DNA from: Phytopseudomonas argentinensis
GTDB lineage: Bacteria > Pseudomonadota > Gammaproteobacteria > Pseudomonadales > Pseudomonadaceae
Assembly: GCF_900113905.1 (NCBI RefSeq)
Contig: NZ_FORC01000001.1
Coordinates: 434,001-498,000 of the forward strand
Direction: 5' to 3'
Length of the DNA stretch: 64,000 bases
The notes below the pieces were generated by a model, which was given only the letters and a program-made list of their open reading frames with translations, had not been told where the DNA came from and searched no databases. Both the position numbers and the translations under genes were made by a program. Shown piece by piece: positions 48,582 through 57,882 of the stretch. The first letter of the stretch is position 1, and the number at the start of each line of letters is the position of its first letter.

Positions 48582-48863
48582 ATGGCCAAAGCCACTGCCC
48601 GCCACATCCTGGTTGCCACCGAAGAGAAGTGCAACGAACTGAAAGCTGCCATCGAAGGCGGTGCCGATTTCGCCCAGGTCGCCAAAGACAACTCCAGCTG
48701 CCCGTCCAGCCGTGACGGCGGCAACCTGGGCTCGTTCGGCCCTGGCCAGATGGTCAAGGAGTTCGACACCGTGGTGTTCAGCGCCCCGGTCAACGTGGTG
48801 CAGGGTCCGGTGAAGACCCAGTTCGGTTATCACCTGCTCGAAGTGACCAGCCGCCAGGACTGA
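48582..48863 (+). CDS. ppiC: Parvulin-type peptidyl-prolyl isomerase PpiC
   Basis: A 93-residue single-domain cytoplasmic parvulin that speeds cis-trans isomerisation at Xaa-Pro bonds. Signature parts are ARHILVATEEKCNELKA, SSCPSSRDGGNLGSFGPGQMVKEF and VKTQFGYHLLEV with the active-site histidines. GGAG lies ahead of the ATG at 48582. It stands alone and is followed by a long hairpin. Confidence 0.96.
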   Translation: MAKATARHILVATEEKCNELKAAIEGGADFAQVAKDNSSCPSSRDGGNLGSFGPGQMVKEFDTVVFSAPVNVVQGPVKTQFGYHLLEVTSRQD

Positions 48864-48873
48864 TTCATGGGAT

Positions 48874-48902
48874 GCCCGGTGCCGCAACGGCGCCGGGCGT
48901 TG
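48874..48902 (+). terminator. Hairpin after ppiC
   Basis: An 11-bp stem (48874-48884 with 48888-48898, one wobble pair) lies 10 bases after the ppiC stop. The following GTTG is only weakly T-rich. Confidence 0.55.
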
Positions 48903-49006
48903 TGCCCGCTACGCCCGCTGCTTTCCCCGCCCGCCGAAAAGCCCTGAACCGCCGCCCCTGCGCACCACTCTATCGCTGCGGTAGTCAGCGTGGGCGAGGC
49001 CATCAC

Positions 49007-50149
49007 ATGAACCGGTTCTTCCAGGCCCTTGGCCTGCGTATTGGCGACTCGGCCAAGCAAACTCGCATGCCCAGCCAGAAAGCCCTGGGTAAATGCACCT
49101 GTGGCCAGCCCATCTTCTTTCGCAACAGCCAGTGCCTGGCATGCCAGTCGCCGCTGGGCTACGAGCCCGAACGGGGCCAGGTGATCACCCTGATTGCCGG
49201 TGAAGATGCACACACCTGGCGGATCGACGGCGAGGCGCAGCGTTATCGGCGCTGTGCCAACCTGCATACCGCAGCCGGCTGCAATTGGCTGCTGCCACAT
49301 GCCAGCGAAGCGCAGCGCTGCATTGCCTGCCAGCTGAACCGCACCATTCCCGACCTGTCGATACCCGGCAACCCACAACGCTGGTCGCGTCTGGAGATAG
49401 CCAAGCGCCGGCTGGTCGCGCAACTGCTCAACCTGGGCCTGCCGCTGCTCAGCAAGTACGAGGATGCCAGCCGCGGCCTGGCCTTCGACTTCCTCGGCCC
49501 CGACCTCGATGGCCAGGCGCCGGTGACCGGACATGCCAGCGGCCTGATCACCCTGAACATAGCCGAAGCCGACGATGACGTGCGCGAGCAGACGCGCATC
49601 CAGTTGCGCGAACCCTATCGCACCCTCCTGGGTCATTTCCGCCATGAAGTCGGCCACTACTACTGGGATCGGCTGATCGCCGGCAGCCCCTGGCTGGACG
49701 ACTACCGTCGCCTGTTCGGTGACGAGCGCATCGACTACGGCGCCGCGCTGCAGCGCCACTATGAACAGGGCCCACCGGCAGACTGGCAGAACGGCTTCGT
49801 CAGTGCCTACGCCACCATGCACCCGTGGGAGGACTGGGCGGAGACCTGGGCCCACTACCTGCACATGATGGACACCCTGGATACCGCATTGAGCTTTGGC
49901 ATGCGCGCAGGCGATGTGGAACTGGAGTTCCGGCCCTTCACTCGGGCCGCACTGTACGACCCCGACGATCCCCAGGCCGAGCACTTCCTGCAATTCATCA
50001 ATGCCTGGATCGAACTGGCCGCTATGCTCAACGAGTTGGCGCGCAGCATGGGCCACAAGGATCTCTACCCCTTCGTGCTCTCGGCCGCCGTGGTCGGCAA
50101 GCTGCAATTCATCCACCGGGTCGTCGAGGCGGCCTCTCCCGTCAATTAG
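49007..50149 (+). CDS. Putative zinc-ribbon metallopeptidase
   Basis: A 380-residue soluble protein. The N-terminal part has a zinc ribbon (CTCGQPIFFRNSQCLACQSPLG) and a second cysteine set (CANLHTAAGCNW, CIACQ). The middle carries the zincin motif RHEVGHYYWDRL, an HExxH active site, with likely partner residues in the WEDWAETWAHYLHMMDTL helix. This is the layout of putative zinc-binding peptidases often found beside sugar or amino acid genes in proteobacteria. The ATG at 49007 has GAGG upstream; the longer frame is rejected. The substrate is unknown. Confidence 0.88.
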   Translation: MNRFFQALGLRIGDSAKQTRMPSQKALGKCTCGQPIFFRNSQCLACQSPLGYEPERGQVITLIAGEDAHTWRIDGEAQRYRRCANLHTAAGCNWLLPHASEAQRCIACQLNRTIPDLSIPGNPQRWSRLEIAKRRLVAQLLNLGLPLLSKYEDASRGLAFDFLGPDLDGQAPVTGHASGLITLNIAEADDDVREQTRIQLREPYRTLLGHFRHEVGHYYWDRLIAGSPWLDDYRRLFGDERIDYGAALQRHYEQGPPADWQNGFVSAYATMHPWEDWAETWAHYLHMMDTLDTALSFGMRAGDVELEFRPFTRAALYDPDDPQAEHFLQFINAWIELAAMLNELARSMGHKDLYPFVLSAAVVGKLQFIHRVVEAASPVN

Positions 50150-50190
50150 GGCTGGCAGGTCAGCGCCGGCCGAGCTGAAGGAGTTTTTCC

Positions 50191-50607
50191 ATGACTCAAC
50201 TCGACAGACACGGCAGTTGCCTGTGTGGCGCGGTCACCCTGACCTTGCGCATCGCCAACCCCAGCATCAGCGCCTGCCACTGCGCGACGTGCCGCAAATG
50301 GGGCGGCGGCCCGCTGCTGGTGGCGGAAGGCGAATTGGTGCAACTCGGGGGCGAGCAGCAGGTACGCATCCACGATTCATCGGACTGGGCCGAACGCGGC
50401 TTCTGCAGCCAGTGCGGCAGCCACCTGTTCTATCGCCTGAAAAGCACGGGCCACCACGCGGTGCCGGTCGGCCTGCTCGACGGCGACCATGACTGGCAGT
50501 TCGACAGCCAGATCTTCATCGAGTCCCGGCCTGCCTACTACTGCTTCGCCAACCAGACCCGCGAGCTGACCGGGGAACAGGTATTCGCCGAATTCGACCA
50601 GGGCTGA
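50191..50607 (+). CDS. GFA family (glutathione-dependent formaldehyde-activating-like) protein
   Basis: A 138-residue zinc protein with the GFA cysteine pattern: GSCLCGAV (C10, C12), SACHCATCRKWGG (C29, C31, C34) and RGFCSQCGSHLF. The family bears the name of one member said to bind formaldehyde-glutathione adducts; most members have no proven substrate. AAGGAG lies before the ATG. It may be co-transcribed with the preceding peptidase gene (41 bases). Its stop is one base from that of the convergent phosphatase gene. Confidence 0.93.
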   Translation: MTQLDRHGSCLCGAVTLTLRIANPSISACHCATCRKWGGGPLLVAEGELVQLGGEQQVRIHDSSDWAERGFCSQCGSHLFYRLKSTGHHAVPVGLLDGDHDWQFDSQIFIESRPAYYCFANQTRELTGEQVFAEFDQG

Positions 50608-50608
50608 C

Positions 50609-51439
50609 TCACGGCGCGTCCAGCGATGCCCCGATCATCGCTGCCAGTTGGTCATAGACCCCAGGCGCGGCGACCAGATAGGGATTGCCGCCCAGCAGGC
50701 CGTCACCGCGCAGGAAGTCATTGCCGCGCCCGCCGGCCTCCCGCACCAGCACCAGGCCGGCCAGGCAGTCCCAGCTTTTCAGGTGGGTCTCGTAATAGCC
50801 GATCAGGCGACCTGCCGCGACATAGGCGGTCATCAATGCGCCCGAGCCGTTGCGCACGAACTGCCCGCCCCCGTCGAGCAAGGCGTGCAGAAAGGGCAGA
50901 AAGTGCTCATGGCCAGGGCGATGGGTGGTACCGACGCCGACCAGCCCTTCACCTACATGGCTCGCCCCGTGGGCCTGCAACGGCGTATCGTTGACGAACG
51001 CGCCGCGGCCGATGAAGCCGTGGAACAGCTCATCGTGGTTGGGGTCGGCGACCGCGCCGAGCAGCGGCTCCCCATCGACCAGCAGTCCGATGGATACGCA
51101 CCAGTTGTGCAGGCCATTGAGAAAACATGCGGTGCCGTCGATGGGGTCGATCACCCAGATGCAACGCGCCTGCAAGCCATCACTTCCACCCTCCTCGCCG
51201 ACGATACCGTCGTCTGGAAAGTGGCGGGCCAGCTCGCCACGAATGAACGCCTCCACCTCCTGATCGGCGATGCTCACCACATCCTGCAGGTCGCTGCCCT
51301 TGTGTTCGACGATCAGGCTGCTGCGCCGCGTATAGAATTCCATGGCCCGCTGCGCCGCCTCCAGCGCCACACGTTTGGCGAATGCATAACGGGCCTCAAG
51401 CTGCTCACCCTCGAGACGGGGCTGCTGGAAATCGGGCAT
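50609..51439 (-). CDS. Inositol monophosphatase family protein
   Basis: A 276-residue metal-dependent phosphatase with the metal-site motifs EE (82-83, in GIVGEEGG), DPIDGT (98-103) and SWDCLAGLVLVREAGG near 222-237. Enzymes of this family act on inositol phosphates, fructose bisphosphate or histidinol phosphate. The HisN-type branch is possible because of the sequence around the C-terminal motif, but the substrate cannot be decided. The gene is convergent with the GFA gene and divergent from the TauE gene. Confidence 0.93.
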   Translation of the reverse strand: MPDFQQPRLEGEQLEARYAFAKRVALEAAQRAMEFYTRRSSLIVEHKGSDLQDVVSIADQEVEAFIRGELARHFPDDGIVGEEGGSDGLQARCIWVIDPIDGTACFLNGLHNWCVSIGLLVDGEPLLGAVADPNHDELFHGFIGRGAFVNDTPLQAHGASHVGEGLVGVGTTHRPGHEHFLPFLHALLDGGGQFVRNGSGALMTAYVAAGRLIGYYETHLKSWDCLAGLVLVREAGGRGNDFLRGDGLLGGNPYLVAAPGVYDQLAAMIGASLDAP

Positions 51440-51522
51440 GGGGTAGTTACTCCTGAATCAGGTGAGGTGATCGGCTGGCTTGCGAGGCTGCGGCCACAGC
51501 CCCTACCCTGCGCACTCGCGCA

Positions 51523-52272
51523 ATGAGCTCTCCTGCAATGACCCTCGCCGACCTGTTGTTGTTCGCCATTCCTGCTGTGTTTCTCACCGGGCTGTCCAAG
51601 GGCGGCTTCGGCGGCGCGCTGGGCGGCATCGCCGTGCCGCTACTGGCCCTGGCCACCTCGCCGATGCAGGCGGTGGCGGTGATGCTGCCGATTCTCTGCC
51701 TGGCCGATGTGGTAGGGCTCAAGGCCTACTGGGGCAAATGGGACATCGCCAACCTCAGGGTCATGCTGCCCGGCGCGCTGATCGGCATCGTCATCGGCTC
51801 GCTGACCTTCGAACTACTCAACGAAAAGCTGATCGGCCTGCTGATCGGCCTTATCGCCATTGCCTTCGTACTGCTGGGCCTGCTCAGGAGCGACCCGGCG
51901 CCTCGCCCCTTGCGGCCCGGGCGCGGCCTGGCGCTCTCCTCGGTGGCGGGCTTCACCAGCTTCGTCGCCCACGCCGGCGGGCCGCCAGTGATGATGCACC
52001 TGCTGCCCCAGCAACTGGACAAGCTGCGTTACGTGGCGACCATCAATCTGTTCTTTCTGCTGACCAATGCCATGAAGCTGATTCCCTATACCTGGCTTGG
52101 CCAGTTCAGCCGGGAAAACCTGCTGCTCAGCCTGATGCTCGCTCCCATCGTGCCACTGGGCGTCTGGACGGGCCTGTGGCTGCAGTCGCGGATCAACCAC
52201 ACCTGGTTCTACCGCATCGCCCGGCTGGGCATGCTGCTGGCTGGGCTACAACTGATCTGGAAGAACCTCTGA
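51523..52272 (+). CDS. TauE/SafE family membrane exporter
   Basis: A 249-residue inner-membrane protein with about eight hydrophobic segments and the internal repeat typical of TauE/SafE (GLSKGGFGGALGGIAVPLLAL in the first half and GFTSFVAHAGGPPVMMHLLP in the second). Family members export sulfite or organosulfonates or other organic anions. Substrate is unknown here. A second ATG five codons in is possible; neither has a strong ribosome site. The gene ends 5 bases from the convergent dgt gene. Confidence 0.93.
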   Translation: MSSPAMTLADLLLFAIPAVFLTGLSKGGFGGALGGIAVPLLALATSPMQAVAVMLPILCLADVVGLKAYWGKWDIANLRVMLPGALIGIVIGSLTFELLNEKLIGLLIGLIAIAFVLLGLLRSDPAPRPLRPGRGLALSSVAGFTSFVAHAGGPPVMMHLLPQQLDKLRYVATINLFFLLTNAMKLIPYTWLGQFSRENLLLSLMLAPIVPLGVWTGLWLQSRINHTWFYRIARLGMLLAGLQLIWKNL

Positions 52273-52277
52273 CGCAC

Positions 52278-53744
52278 CTACAGCGCGAACAGCGTGCGGT
52301 ACTCATCGTGGGCATGCTGATCGGTCATGCCGCTGATGAAATCCTGCACCAGCCGGCAACGGTGATAGAACTCCCAGGCGGCACGATCCGCTTCGCCGCA
52401 CTCACGCACGGCCTGGCGATAGGCCTTGATCAACTGGCCCGGCAGGCGGCGTACCAGCATCTGCAGGTAGGCTTCACGGCGGCAGTTGCCTTCGGTCAGT
52501 TCCACGAACGTCTGGGCATCCACCCGTAGCAAGGCGCCGTAGCTGTCCAGCAGCCCCTGGATGATGCGGTGGCCCTGCAGCTGCAGGGTTTCCACCTCAC
52601 GGTGGCAGAACACCCGGGCCATGGCCACATCCTTGAAGGTCTGCACGATGGCATGGGGCAGGCTGTCGTCCTCGATCAAGGCGCGATCCAGGGTGCCGGC
52701 ATGCACCGCGTCGATATTGTCGATGAACTGCCGCGCCGCATGCTGCACCAGCGGGTGGATCATGCTCACGCGCAGCTTGACGAAGAACTCGCCCGCCTTG
52801 TTGATCTCCTCGTTTTCATAGCGCTGCAGCGCCTGGTCGACCAGGCCGCGAAACGATTGCTGCGAGCCGGGAATCGGCGTGTCCGGGGACTTCAGCTTCT
52901 CGAAGGTCGACACCAGCAGCGGCGCCAGCTCGGTCACGGTGAGAATGCCCTTCTCCACCGAGTCTTCGATATCGGCCAGGCAGTAGGAGATGTCGTCGGC
53001 CGCCTCCATGATGTACGCCACCGGATGGCGGGTTCCCGGTGCCTGGCCAAGGGCCTGCTGCAGCTCGGTGACGAAGTGCTCTTCGGAGAGATAGAAGCCG
53101 GGCTTCTTGTTCAGGTAGGCGCCCGCCACGCCCTTGCCGGGCCGGGGCTGATAGGCCGGGCGCAGGTACTTGAGCAGGCCGGCGGTCTGGGTATAGGTCA
53201 GGCGCAGGCGTTGCAGGTTCACCACCAGGCGCACCGCCTGGGCATTGCCTTCGAAATTGCGCAGATCGGCGCGCATGCGTGCCTGCAGTTCTGGGTTGCT
53301 CAGGTGCTGCGGCACGGCCACGGCAAACAGCCCGTCCAGGGCCCGCTCGAACCACTCGCCAATGGCGAATTCGCCAAAGTGCCCGAACGGCGGGTTGCCG
53401 ATGTCGTGCATCAGGCAGGTCATTTCCACCAGGCTTTCCAGCGCACCCTGCAGATCATCCAGACCATAGTCCGCGGCACGCGCACCAAGCTGGGCGTACA
53501 AGGTACGAACGATAAAACGCCCGGTCTGTTGTACCTCCATGGAATGGGTCAGGCGGCTGCGCACCGCAGCATTGCGCTCGAGGGGAAACACCTGGGTGCG
53601 CTGCTGCAGGCGGCGGATGGCCGCGGAATTGATGATCCGCCCGCGATCGCTTTCGAAGGCGTAGAGCAGATCGACGTCGCCACCGGCGTTATCGCCGGGG
53701 CGCAACGCGCAGATGCGCTGTTTGAAATTCACGGCTGCTGGCAT
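52278..53744 (-). CDS. dgt: Deoxyguanosinetriphosphate triphosphohydrolase (dGTPase)
   Basis: Dgt cleaves dGTP to deoxyguanosine and tripolyphosphate, adjusting nucleotide pools. The 488-residue protein has the HD-domain metal site: His67 in RLTHSMEV, His113-Asp114 in MHDIGNPPFGH and a later Asp in EAADDISYCLADIEDSVEKG. It lies next to a small conserved gene as in P. aeruginosa (PA3043/PA3042). Length fits the E. coli type (about 505). Confidence 0.95.
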   Translation of the reverse strand: MPAAVNFKQRICALRPGDNAGGDVDLLYAFESDRGRIINSAAIRRLQQRTQVFPLERNAAVRSRLTHSMEVQQTGRFIVRTLYAQLGARAADYGLDDLQGALESLVEMTCLMHDIGNPPFGHFGEFAIGEWFERALDGLFAVAVPQHLSNPELQARMRADLRNFEGNAQAVRLVVNLQRLRLTYTQTAGLLKYLRPAYQPRPGKGVAGAYLNKKPGFYLSEEHFVTELQQALGQAPGTRHPVAYIMEAADDISYCLADIEDSVEKGILTVTELAPLLVSTFEKLKSPDTPIPGSQQSFRGLVDQALQRYENEEINKAGEFFVKLRVSMIHPLVQHAARQFIDNIDAVHAGTLDRALIEDDSLPHAIVQTFKDVAMARVFCHREVETLQLQGHRIIQGLLDSYGALLRVDAQTFVELTEGNCRREAYLQMLVRRLPGQLIKAYRQAVRECGEADRAAWEFYHRCRLVQDFISGMTDQHAHDEYRTLFAL

Positions 53745-53858
53745 CGCTCGATTCTCGATCTGGCACTCAAGCCGCGAGCCTAACGCGCAGCGCCCGGTTT
53801 ACCAAGCGCCCGACGCCAGGGACAATGGGCGCTTCGATCCGCCAGACGGGAGGCAATC

Positions 53859-54047
53859 ATGAGCCGCGCCGACTTCCACCAGCAACGTGCCGCCCAGGCC
53901 AGCGCTGAAGCCCAGCGTCTGCTGGCCCGGCAGGCCAGCCTGGGTACCAGCTGGCTGACCTGGGTCGCCGGTGAGCTTTACCAGCTTTCGCCGCCCGAGT
54001 ATGCGGCAATGGTCAGGCGCGAGCTGCAGCGCCTGAGTTCGGGCTGA
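53859..54047 (+). CDS. Small conserved protein (PA3042-like)
   Basis: A 62-residue soluble, mostly helical protein (RADFHQQRAAQASAEAQRLL, then SLGTSWLTWVAGELYQLSPPEY and a basic end). GGGAGG precedes the ATG. It is divergent from dgt (114 bases). It stops only 7 bases before the convergent DUF2789 gene. Function is unknown. Confidence 0.8.
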   Translation: MSRADFHQQRAAQASAEAQRLLARQASLGTSWLTWVAGELYQLSPPEYAAMVRRELQRLSSG

Positions 54048-54054
54048 CCCGCGA

Positions 54055-54300
54055 TCAGGCCGGCTTGTTCTCGTGCAGGCGCACGTTGAGTTCGTCGACC
54101 ACCGGTGCCCATTCGGCATCTTCCAGCAGTTCGTCCTTGAGGAAGGTGGCCTGGGCCTGGTTCCAGAAGGGTGCCTCGGAGACCTTCATGTCATCGGGCA
54201 GCGGGTAATGCTTGGCGATGAAGGCATCGATACTGGCGGGATCGGACGGCAGCCCCAGTTGTTCGAACAGGGTACCGAGGTCTTTGTTGGGCAGTTCCAT
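54055..54300 (-). CDS. DUF2789 family protein
   Basis: An 81-residue acidic soluble protein with the DUF2789 pattern: LGTLFEQLGLPSDPASIDAF, a KHYPLPDDMK turn and WNQAQATFLKDELLEDAEWAPVVDELN. The ATG at 54300 has GGAGA upstream; a longer frame to 54375 has no ribosome site. The family is found in gamma-proteobacteria and has no known function. Confidence 0.9.
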   Translation of the reverse strand: MELPNKDLGTLFEQLGLPSDPASIDAFIAKHYPLPDDMKVSEAPFWNQAQATFLKDELLEDAEWAPVVDELNVRLHENKPA

Positions 54301-54445
54301 GGTGGTCTCCATCAGGTTATGGCTATGTGGTGAGTAGAGCCGCACCCGCAAAAGACAGTTCAACCTCTCGGCCATGCAACAACCCGCAACTCGCGGCCGT
54401 TATCGGCTATGGTTGAGCCATCGACCATGCCTTGAGGGACGCCTC

Positions 54446-55708
54446 GTGACCACCTTGCAACGCTACCGCGCCGCCGTTCTTCCAGCGACCATCGCCCTGC
54501 TGCTCGGTGCCTGCGCCAGTTCGCAGACGCCACCTGTGGCCACTCCCGAGCGCATTGGCCGCGCCCAGGATCTCTACGAGCTGGCGCCGGCCTATCAAGC
54601 CGGCACCTACCGGCATATGGACGAGCTGTTCTACACGCGCACCGTGCATCGCGGCCCCAAGGTCCATCCGTTGCCGGCGCGCAGCGAAGTGGCCGTGCAC
54701 TACAACGCAGGCGGTCAGCGCCTTGGCGTCGACGCCTTCATGCAGCGCAACCAGGTCAGCGGCCTGCTGATTCTCAAGGACGGCAAGGTGGCGCTGGAAA
54801 GGTACGCCATGGGTAATGACGCGAGCACCCGCTGGACCTCCTTCAGTGTCGTCAAGTCGATTTCCTCGACCCTGATCGGCGCCGCCGTGCAGCAGGGCAG
54901 GATCGCCAGCGTGAACGACCCTGTCACCCGCTACCTGCCGCAGCTCAAGGGCGGTGCCTACGATGGTGTGAGCGTGGAGCAGGTGCTGCAGATGAGTTCC
55001 GGGGTCGCCTGGGATGAAACCTACCGCGACCCGCACTCCGACCGGCGCCGCATGTTCGAGCTGCAGTTGGCCAACAATCCCGGCGCTCTGCTCAAGCAGA
55101 TGTCCGGCCTGAAGAAGGCACAAGCGCCGGGCACGGCCTTCAACTACAGCACCGGCGAATCGCACCTGCAGAGCGAACTGGTGCGCGCGGCAACCGGTAT
55201 GACCGCCAGCGATTACCTGTCCGAGCGCATCTGGGCGCGCCTGGGCATGGAGCGCGACGCCTTCTGGCAGCTCGATAGCCGTGCCGGCCAGGAGATCGGC
55301 AGCAGTGGCCTGTCGGCGACGCTGCGCGATTACGGCCGTTTCGGCCAGTTCATCCTCGATGACGGGGTAATCGACGGTGAACGCATCCTGCCGGCCGGCT
55401 GGCTGCAGCGTGCTACCCGCGCCGCGCCGGGCTCGCACCTGGAGCCCGGCAAGCTGTACGACGGCGAGTACGCCCTGGGTTATGGTTACCAGTGGTGGCT
55501 GTTTCCCGCAGGCGCGGCGGCGCTGCCGAACCATGACGGCGGCGCGTTCGAGGCCCAGGGCATCTTCGGCCAGTTCCTGTATATCAACCCCAGGGAGAAG
55601 GTCGTTGCGGTGGTGTGGAGCACCTGGCCAAAGCCCGAGATGGATGAGCGCGAACGGGAGACCTACGCCTTTATCGGCGCAGCGATCGACGCGCTCAATC
55701 AGCAATGA
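54446..55708 (+). CDS. Serine hydrolase of the beta-lactamase/penicillin-binding family, lipoprotein
   Basis: The start is GTG at 54446 with GAGGGA upstream, giving 420 residues. The N-terminus is a lipoprotein signal ending LLLGAC, so it should be anchored in the envelope. The class C-type fold has the nucleophile motif SVVK (SFSVVKS), a YST motif (FNYSTGES) in the place of YxN, and HDGG near the C-terminus (NHDGGAFEAQG). Members act as esterases, DD-peptidases or amide hydrolases; beta-lactam resistance is not implied. First of four lipoproteins within 5 kb. Confidence 0.9.
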   Translation: MTTLQRYRAAVLPATIALLLGACASSQTPPVATPERIGRAQDLYELAPAYQAGTYRHMDELFYTRTVHRGPKVHPLPARSEVAVHYNAGGQRLGVDAFMQRNQVSGLLILKDGKVALERYAMGNDASTRWTSFSVVKSISSTLIGAAVQQGRIASVNDPVTRYLPQLKGGAYDGVSVEQVLQMSSGVAWDETYRDPHSDRRRMFELQLANNPGALLKQMSGLKKAQAPGTAFNYSTGESHLQSELVRAATGMTASDYLSERIWARLGMERDAFWQLDSRAGQEIGSSGLSATLRDYGRFGQFILDDGVIDGERILPAGWLQRATRAAPGSHLEPGKLYDGEYALGYGYQWWLFPAGAAALPNHDGGAFEAQGIFGQFLYINPREKVVAVVWSTWPKPEMDERERETYAFIGAAIDALNQQ

Positions 55709-55773
55709 TATCGACGAGCCGAACCTGAGGGCGGCGCACGGGTCGATACATCAGATTTGCCTGAGGGATACCT

Positions 55774-56283
55774 ATGATTGACTGCCGACACGGCATTGGC
55801 TGCCTGCTACTGAGCCTGCTGCTCGCGGGCTGTGCCTCACCGACCACCTGCGACGAGCCGCTGAGCGGCGACAGTTGCCGGGACCGCCAACTGCTCTACC
55901 AGAACGACATGCTGCAGGCCAAGATGCTGGTGATGTCCGGCGACATGGAAAGCCATGAGCTGGCCAACGCCCTGCTGCGCCGCGCCGCGAGCGAGGATGA
56001 GCGTGGCGAGGTGGAGTTCTATCAGGCGATCCTGATGATCCGCGAGGGCCCGCAGACCGAGGAAGTGCTCAGCAAGCTGGAGGCTGCCGCCGATAAGCAG
56101 CAGCCTTATGCCGTGGCCCTGCTGTACCGGATCTGGTCGCAGCCCTACCTGGTCGATGAGGCCGACCCTATCCGTGCCGAGGAATACCGCGCCGACTACG
56201 CCGAGCTGGATGTCGCCAAGAGTGGCTATCCGTCCTTCGAGAAAGCCCTGCAGCTGGTCGACCAACTGGTGCGCACGCCCTGA
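55774..56283 (+). CDS. Lipoprotein of unknown function
   Basis: A 169-residue lipoprotein with the lipobox LAGC (Cys20) and a cysteine pair soon after (TTCDEPLSGDSC). The rest is helical and contains repeat-like pairs (ESHELANALLRRAASEDERGEVEFYQAILM, QTEEVLSKLEAAADKQQPYAVALLYRI; each line is two helices), suggesting a short TPR/Sel1-like array. GAGGGA precedes the ATG. Function is unknown. Confidence 0.85.
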   Translation: MIDCRHGIGCLLLSLLLAGCASPTTCDEPLSGDSCRDRQLLYQNDMLQAKMLVMSGDMESHELANALLRRAASEDERGEVEFYQAILMIREGPQTEEVLSKLEAAADKQQPYAVALLYRIWSQPYLVDEADPIRAEEYRADYAELDVAKSGYPSFEKALQLVDQLVRTP

Positions 56284-56466
56284 GCAGCAAGGCAGCGGGG
56301 CGGGTGCCCTTGCCGTGCCAGCCGGCTCCCGGTCACCTAAATGCGATTTGCCGGGTGCCAGAGCGACGCCGAGCGATTAAAATCTGCCACCCAAATTCGT
56401 CGCACAGCCTTTTCCGGTCATTCGAGGCTGCGCTACGCCATCACCCGCATAGCCGAGAGAACAGAC

Positions 56467-57168
56467 ATGGGCGCCCAGTGGAAAGCCAAACCTAAAGAAG
56501 CCGCCGCCAACGCCAGGGGCAAGATCTTCGGCCGACTGGTCAAGGAGATCATGGTCGCCGCGCGCAATGGCGCCGACCCGGACATGAACCCCAAGCTGCG
56601 GCTGGCTATCCATCAGGCCAAGAAAGCCTCGATGCCCAAGGACACCCTTGACCGCGCGATCAAGAAGGGTGCCGGCCTGAGCGGCGAGACGGTCAACTTC
56701 GAACGCACCACCTACGAAGGCTTCGCGCCTCACCAGGTCCCCCTGATCGTCGAATGCCTGACCGACAACGTCAACCGCACGGTGGCGGAGATCCGCGTGC
56801 TGTTTCGCAAGGGGCAACTGGGCGGTAGCGGCTCGGTGGCCTGGGATTTCGACCATGTCGGGCTGATCGAAGCCTCCAGTGACAGCGGCGCCGACCCGGA
56901 GCTGGCCGCCATCGAAGCCGGTGCCCAGGATTTCGACGAGGCCGACGAAGGCAACACCCTGTTCATCACCGAGCCGACCGACCTCGACATGGTCAGCCGC
57001 GCCCTGCCCGAGCAGGGTTTTACCGTCAACTCGGCCAACCTGGGCTACCGCCCGAAGAACCCGGTGACTAGCCTGACGCCCGAGCAGCGCGAAGAAGTCG
57101 AGGCGTTCCTGGAGGCCATCGACAACCACGATGACGTGCAGAACGTCTATGTGGGCCTTGCCGGCTGA
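56467..57168 (+). CDS. YebC/PmpR/TACO1 family protein, YeeN type
   Basis: A 233-residue member of the YebC family, whose members regulate transcription or help ribosomes translate difficult (e.g. polyproline) stretches. The start [19 protein letters not shown] is short compared with canonical YebC (GHSKWANIKHRK). The middle has [32 protein letters not shown] and [16 protein letters not shown]. This fits the second, YeeN-like branch. The position next to lipoprotein genes gives no clue to role. An in-frame upstream stretch is rejected. The preceding 'ACAGAC' is no clear ribosome site. Confidence 0.92.
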   Translation: MGAQWKAKPKEAAANARGKIFGRLVKEIMVAARNGADPDMNPKLRLAIHQAKKASMPKDTLDRAIKKGAGLSGETVNFERTTYEGFAPHQVPLIVECLTDNVNRTVAEIRVLFRKGQLGGSGSVAWDFDHVGLIEASSDSGADPELAAIEAGAQDFDEADEGNTLFITEPTDLDMVSRALPEQGFTVNSANLGYRPKNPVTSLTPEQREEVEAFLEAIDNHDDVQNVYVGLAG

Positions 57169-57292
57169 TTGAGCCGAAGCGGCGAATTGCGGCAATCCAT
57201 CACGGTATTGCCGCAATAACCCGGTATACTGTCCGGCTTCCTTCTGCGCCGATTTCGGGCCCAGCGGAACGCAGCCTTACAGGAGCTTCATC

Positions 57293-57880
57293 GTGCACAA
57301 ATCCCTCATTCTCGCCGCCTGCCTTATGCTCGGAGCTTGCAGCAGCGCGCCTCATTCGTCCGTGGCGCCCGCCGCGGTCGGCCAGGACAGCATCGTGCGC
57401 AGCAACCTGGAGGCGATCCACAACGCCCAGGTCGTGCCACTGCCCCTCGACCCGAACAGCAAGGTGCCTCATGGCCTGGCAAGCGATGCCAGCATGCAGT
57501 TCGGCAGCTCGCTGTCCAACTACCGCGTCTACTCCCTGAAGCTCAAGCAGGGCGAGCGCTACCGCCTGAACGTCAACTCGCTGTGCGACCACACCTGCAT
57601 GGGCATCAACAAGTTTGCCCTGAAGCCGCGCGCCGTGCTGATGGACGCCTACGGTACGGTGATTCCCAACCAGCCGACCCGCCCCTCCACGGTGATCGGC
57701 ATGACCAGCATGGGCTGGGACGGTGAAGCGCCGGAAGACGGCACCTACTACCTGCTGGTCGCCGCCGACGGGGAAGACATTGGCCGCACCATCGTCATCG
57801 ACGACGTGTGGATCAACAACTCCCCACTGATGGCGGTCAAGGTCGGCCAGCTCGAAACCACGCCTCGCCACCTGCGCTGA
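57293..57880 (+). CDS. Lipoprotein of unknown function
   Basis: Starts at GTG 57293 with AGGAG nine bases upstream and gives 195 residues. A lipoprotein signal ends in LGAC (Cys16). The mature protein is predominantly beta: YRVYSLKLKQGERYRLNVNSLCDHTC, VLMDAYGTVIPNQ and GTYYLLVAADGEDIGRTIVID. This looks like a pre-peptidase or carbohydrate-binding-like beta-sandwich but no family is certain. The next gene starts 2 bases after the stop. Confidence 0.85.
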   Translation: MHKSLILAACLMLGACSSAPHSSVAPAAVGQDSIVRSNLEAIHNAQVVPLPLDPNSKVPHGLASDASMQFGSSLSNYRVYSLKLKQGERYRLNVNSLCDHTCMGINKFALKPRAVLMDAYGTVIPNQPTRPSTVIGMTSMGWDGEAPEDGTYYLLVAADGEDIGRTIVIDDVWINNSPLMAVKVGQLETTPRHLR

Positions 57881-57882
57881 GC

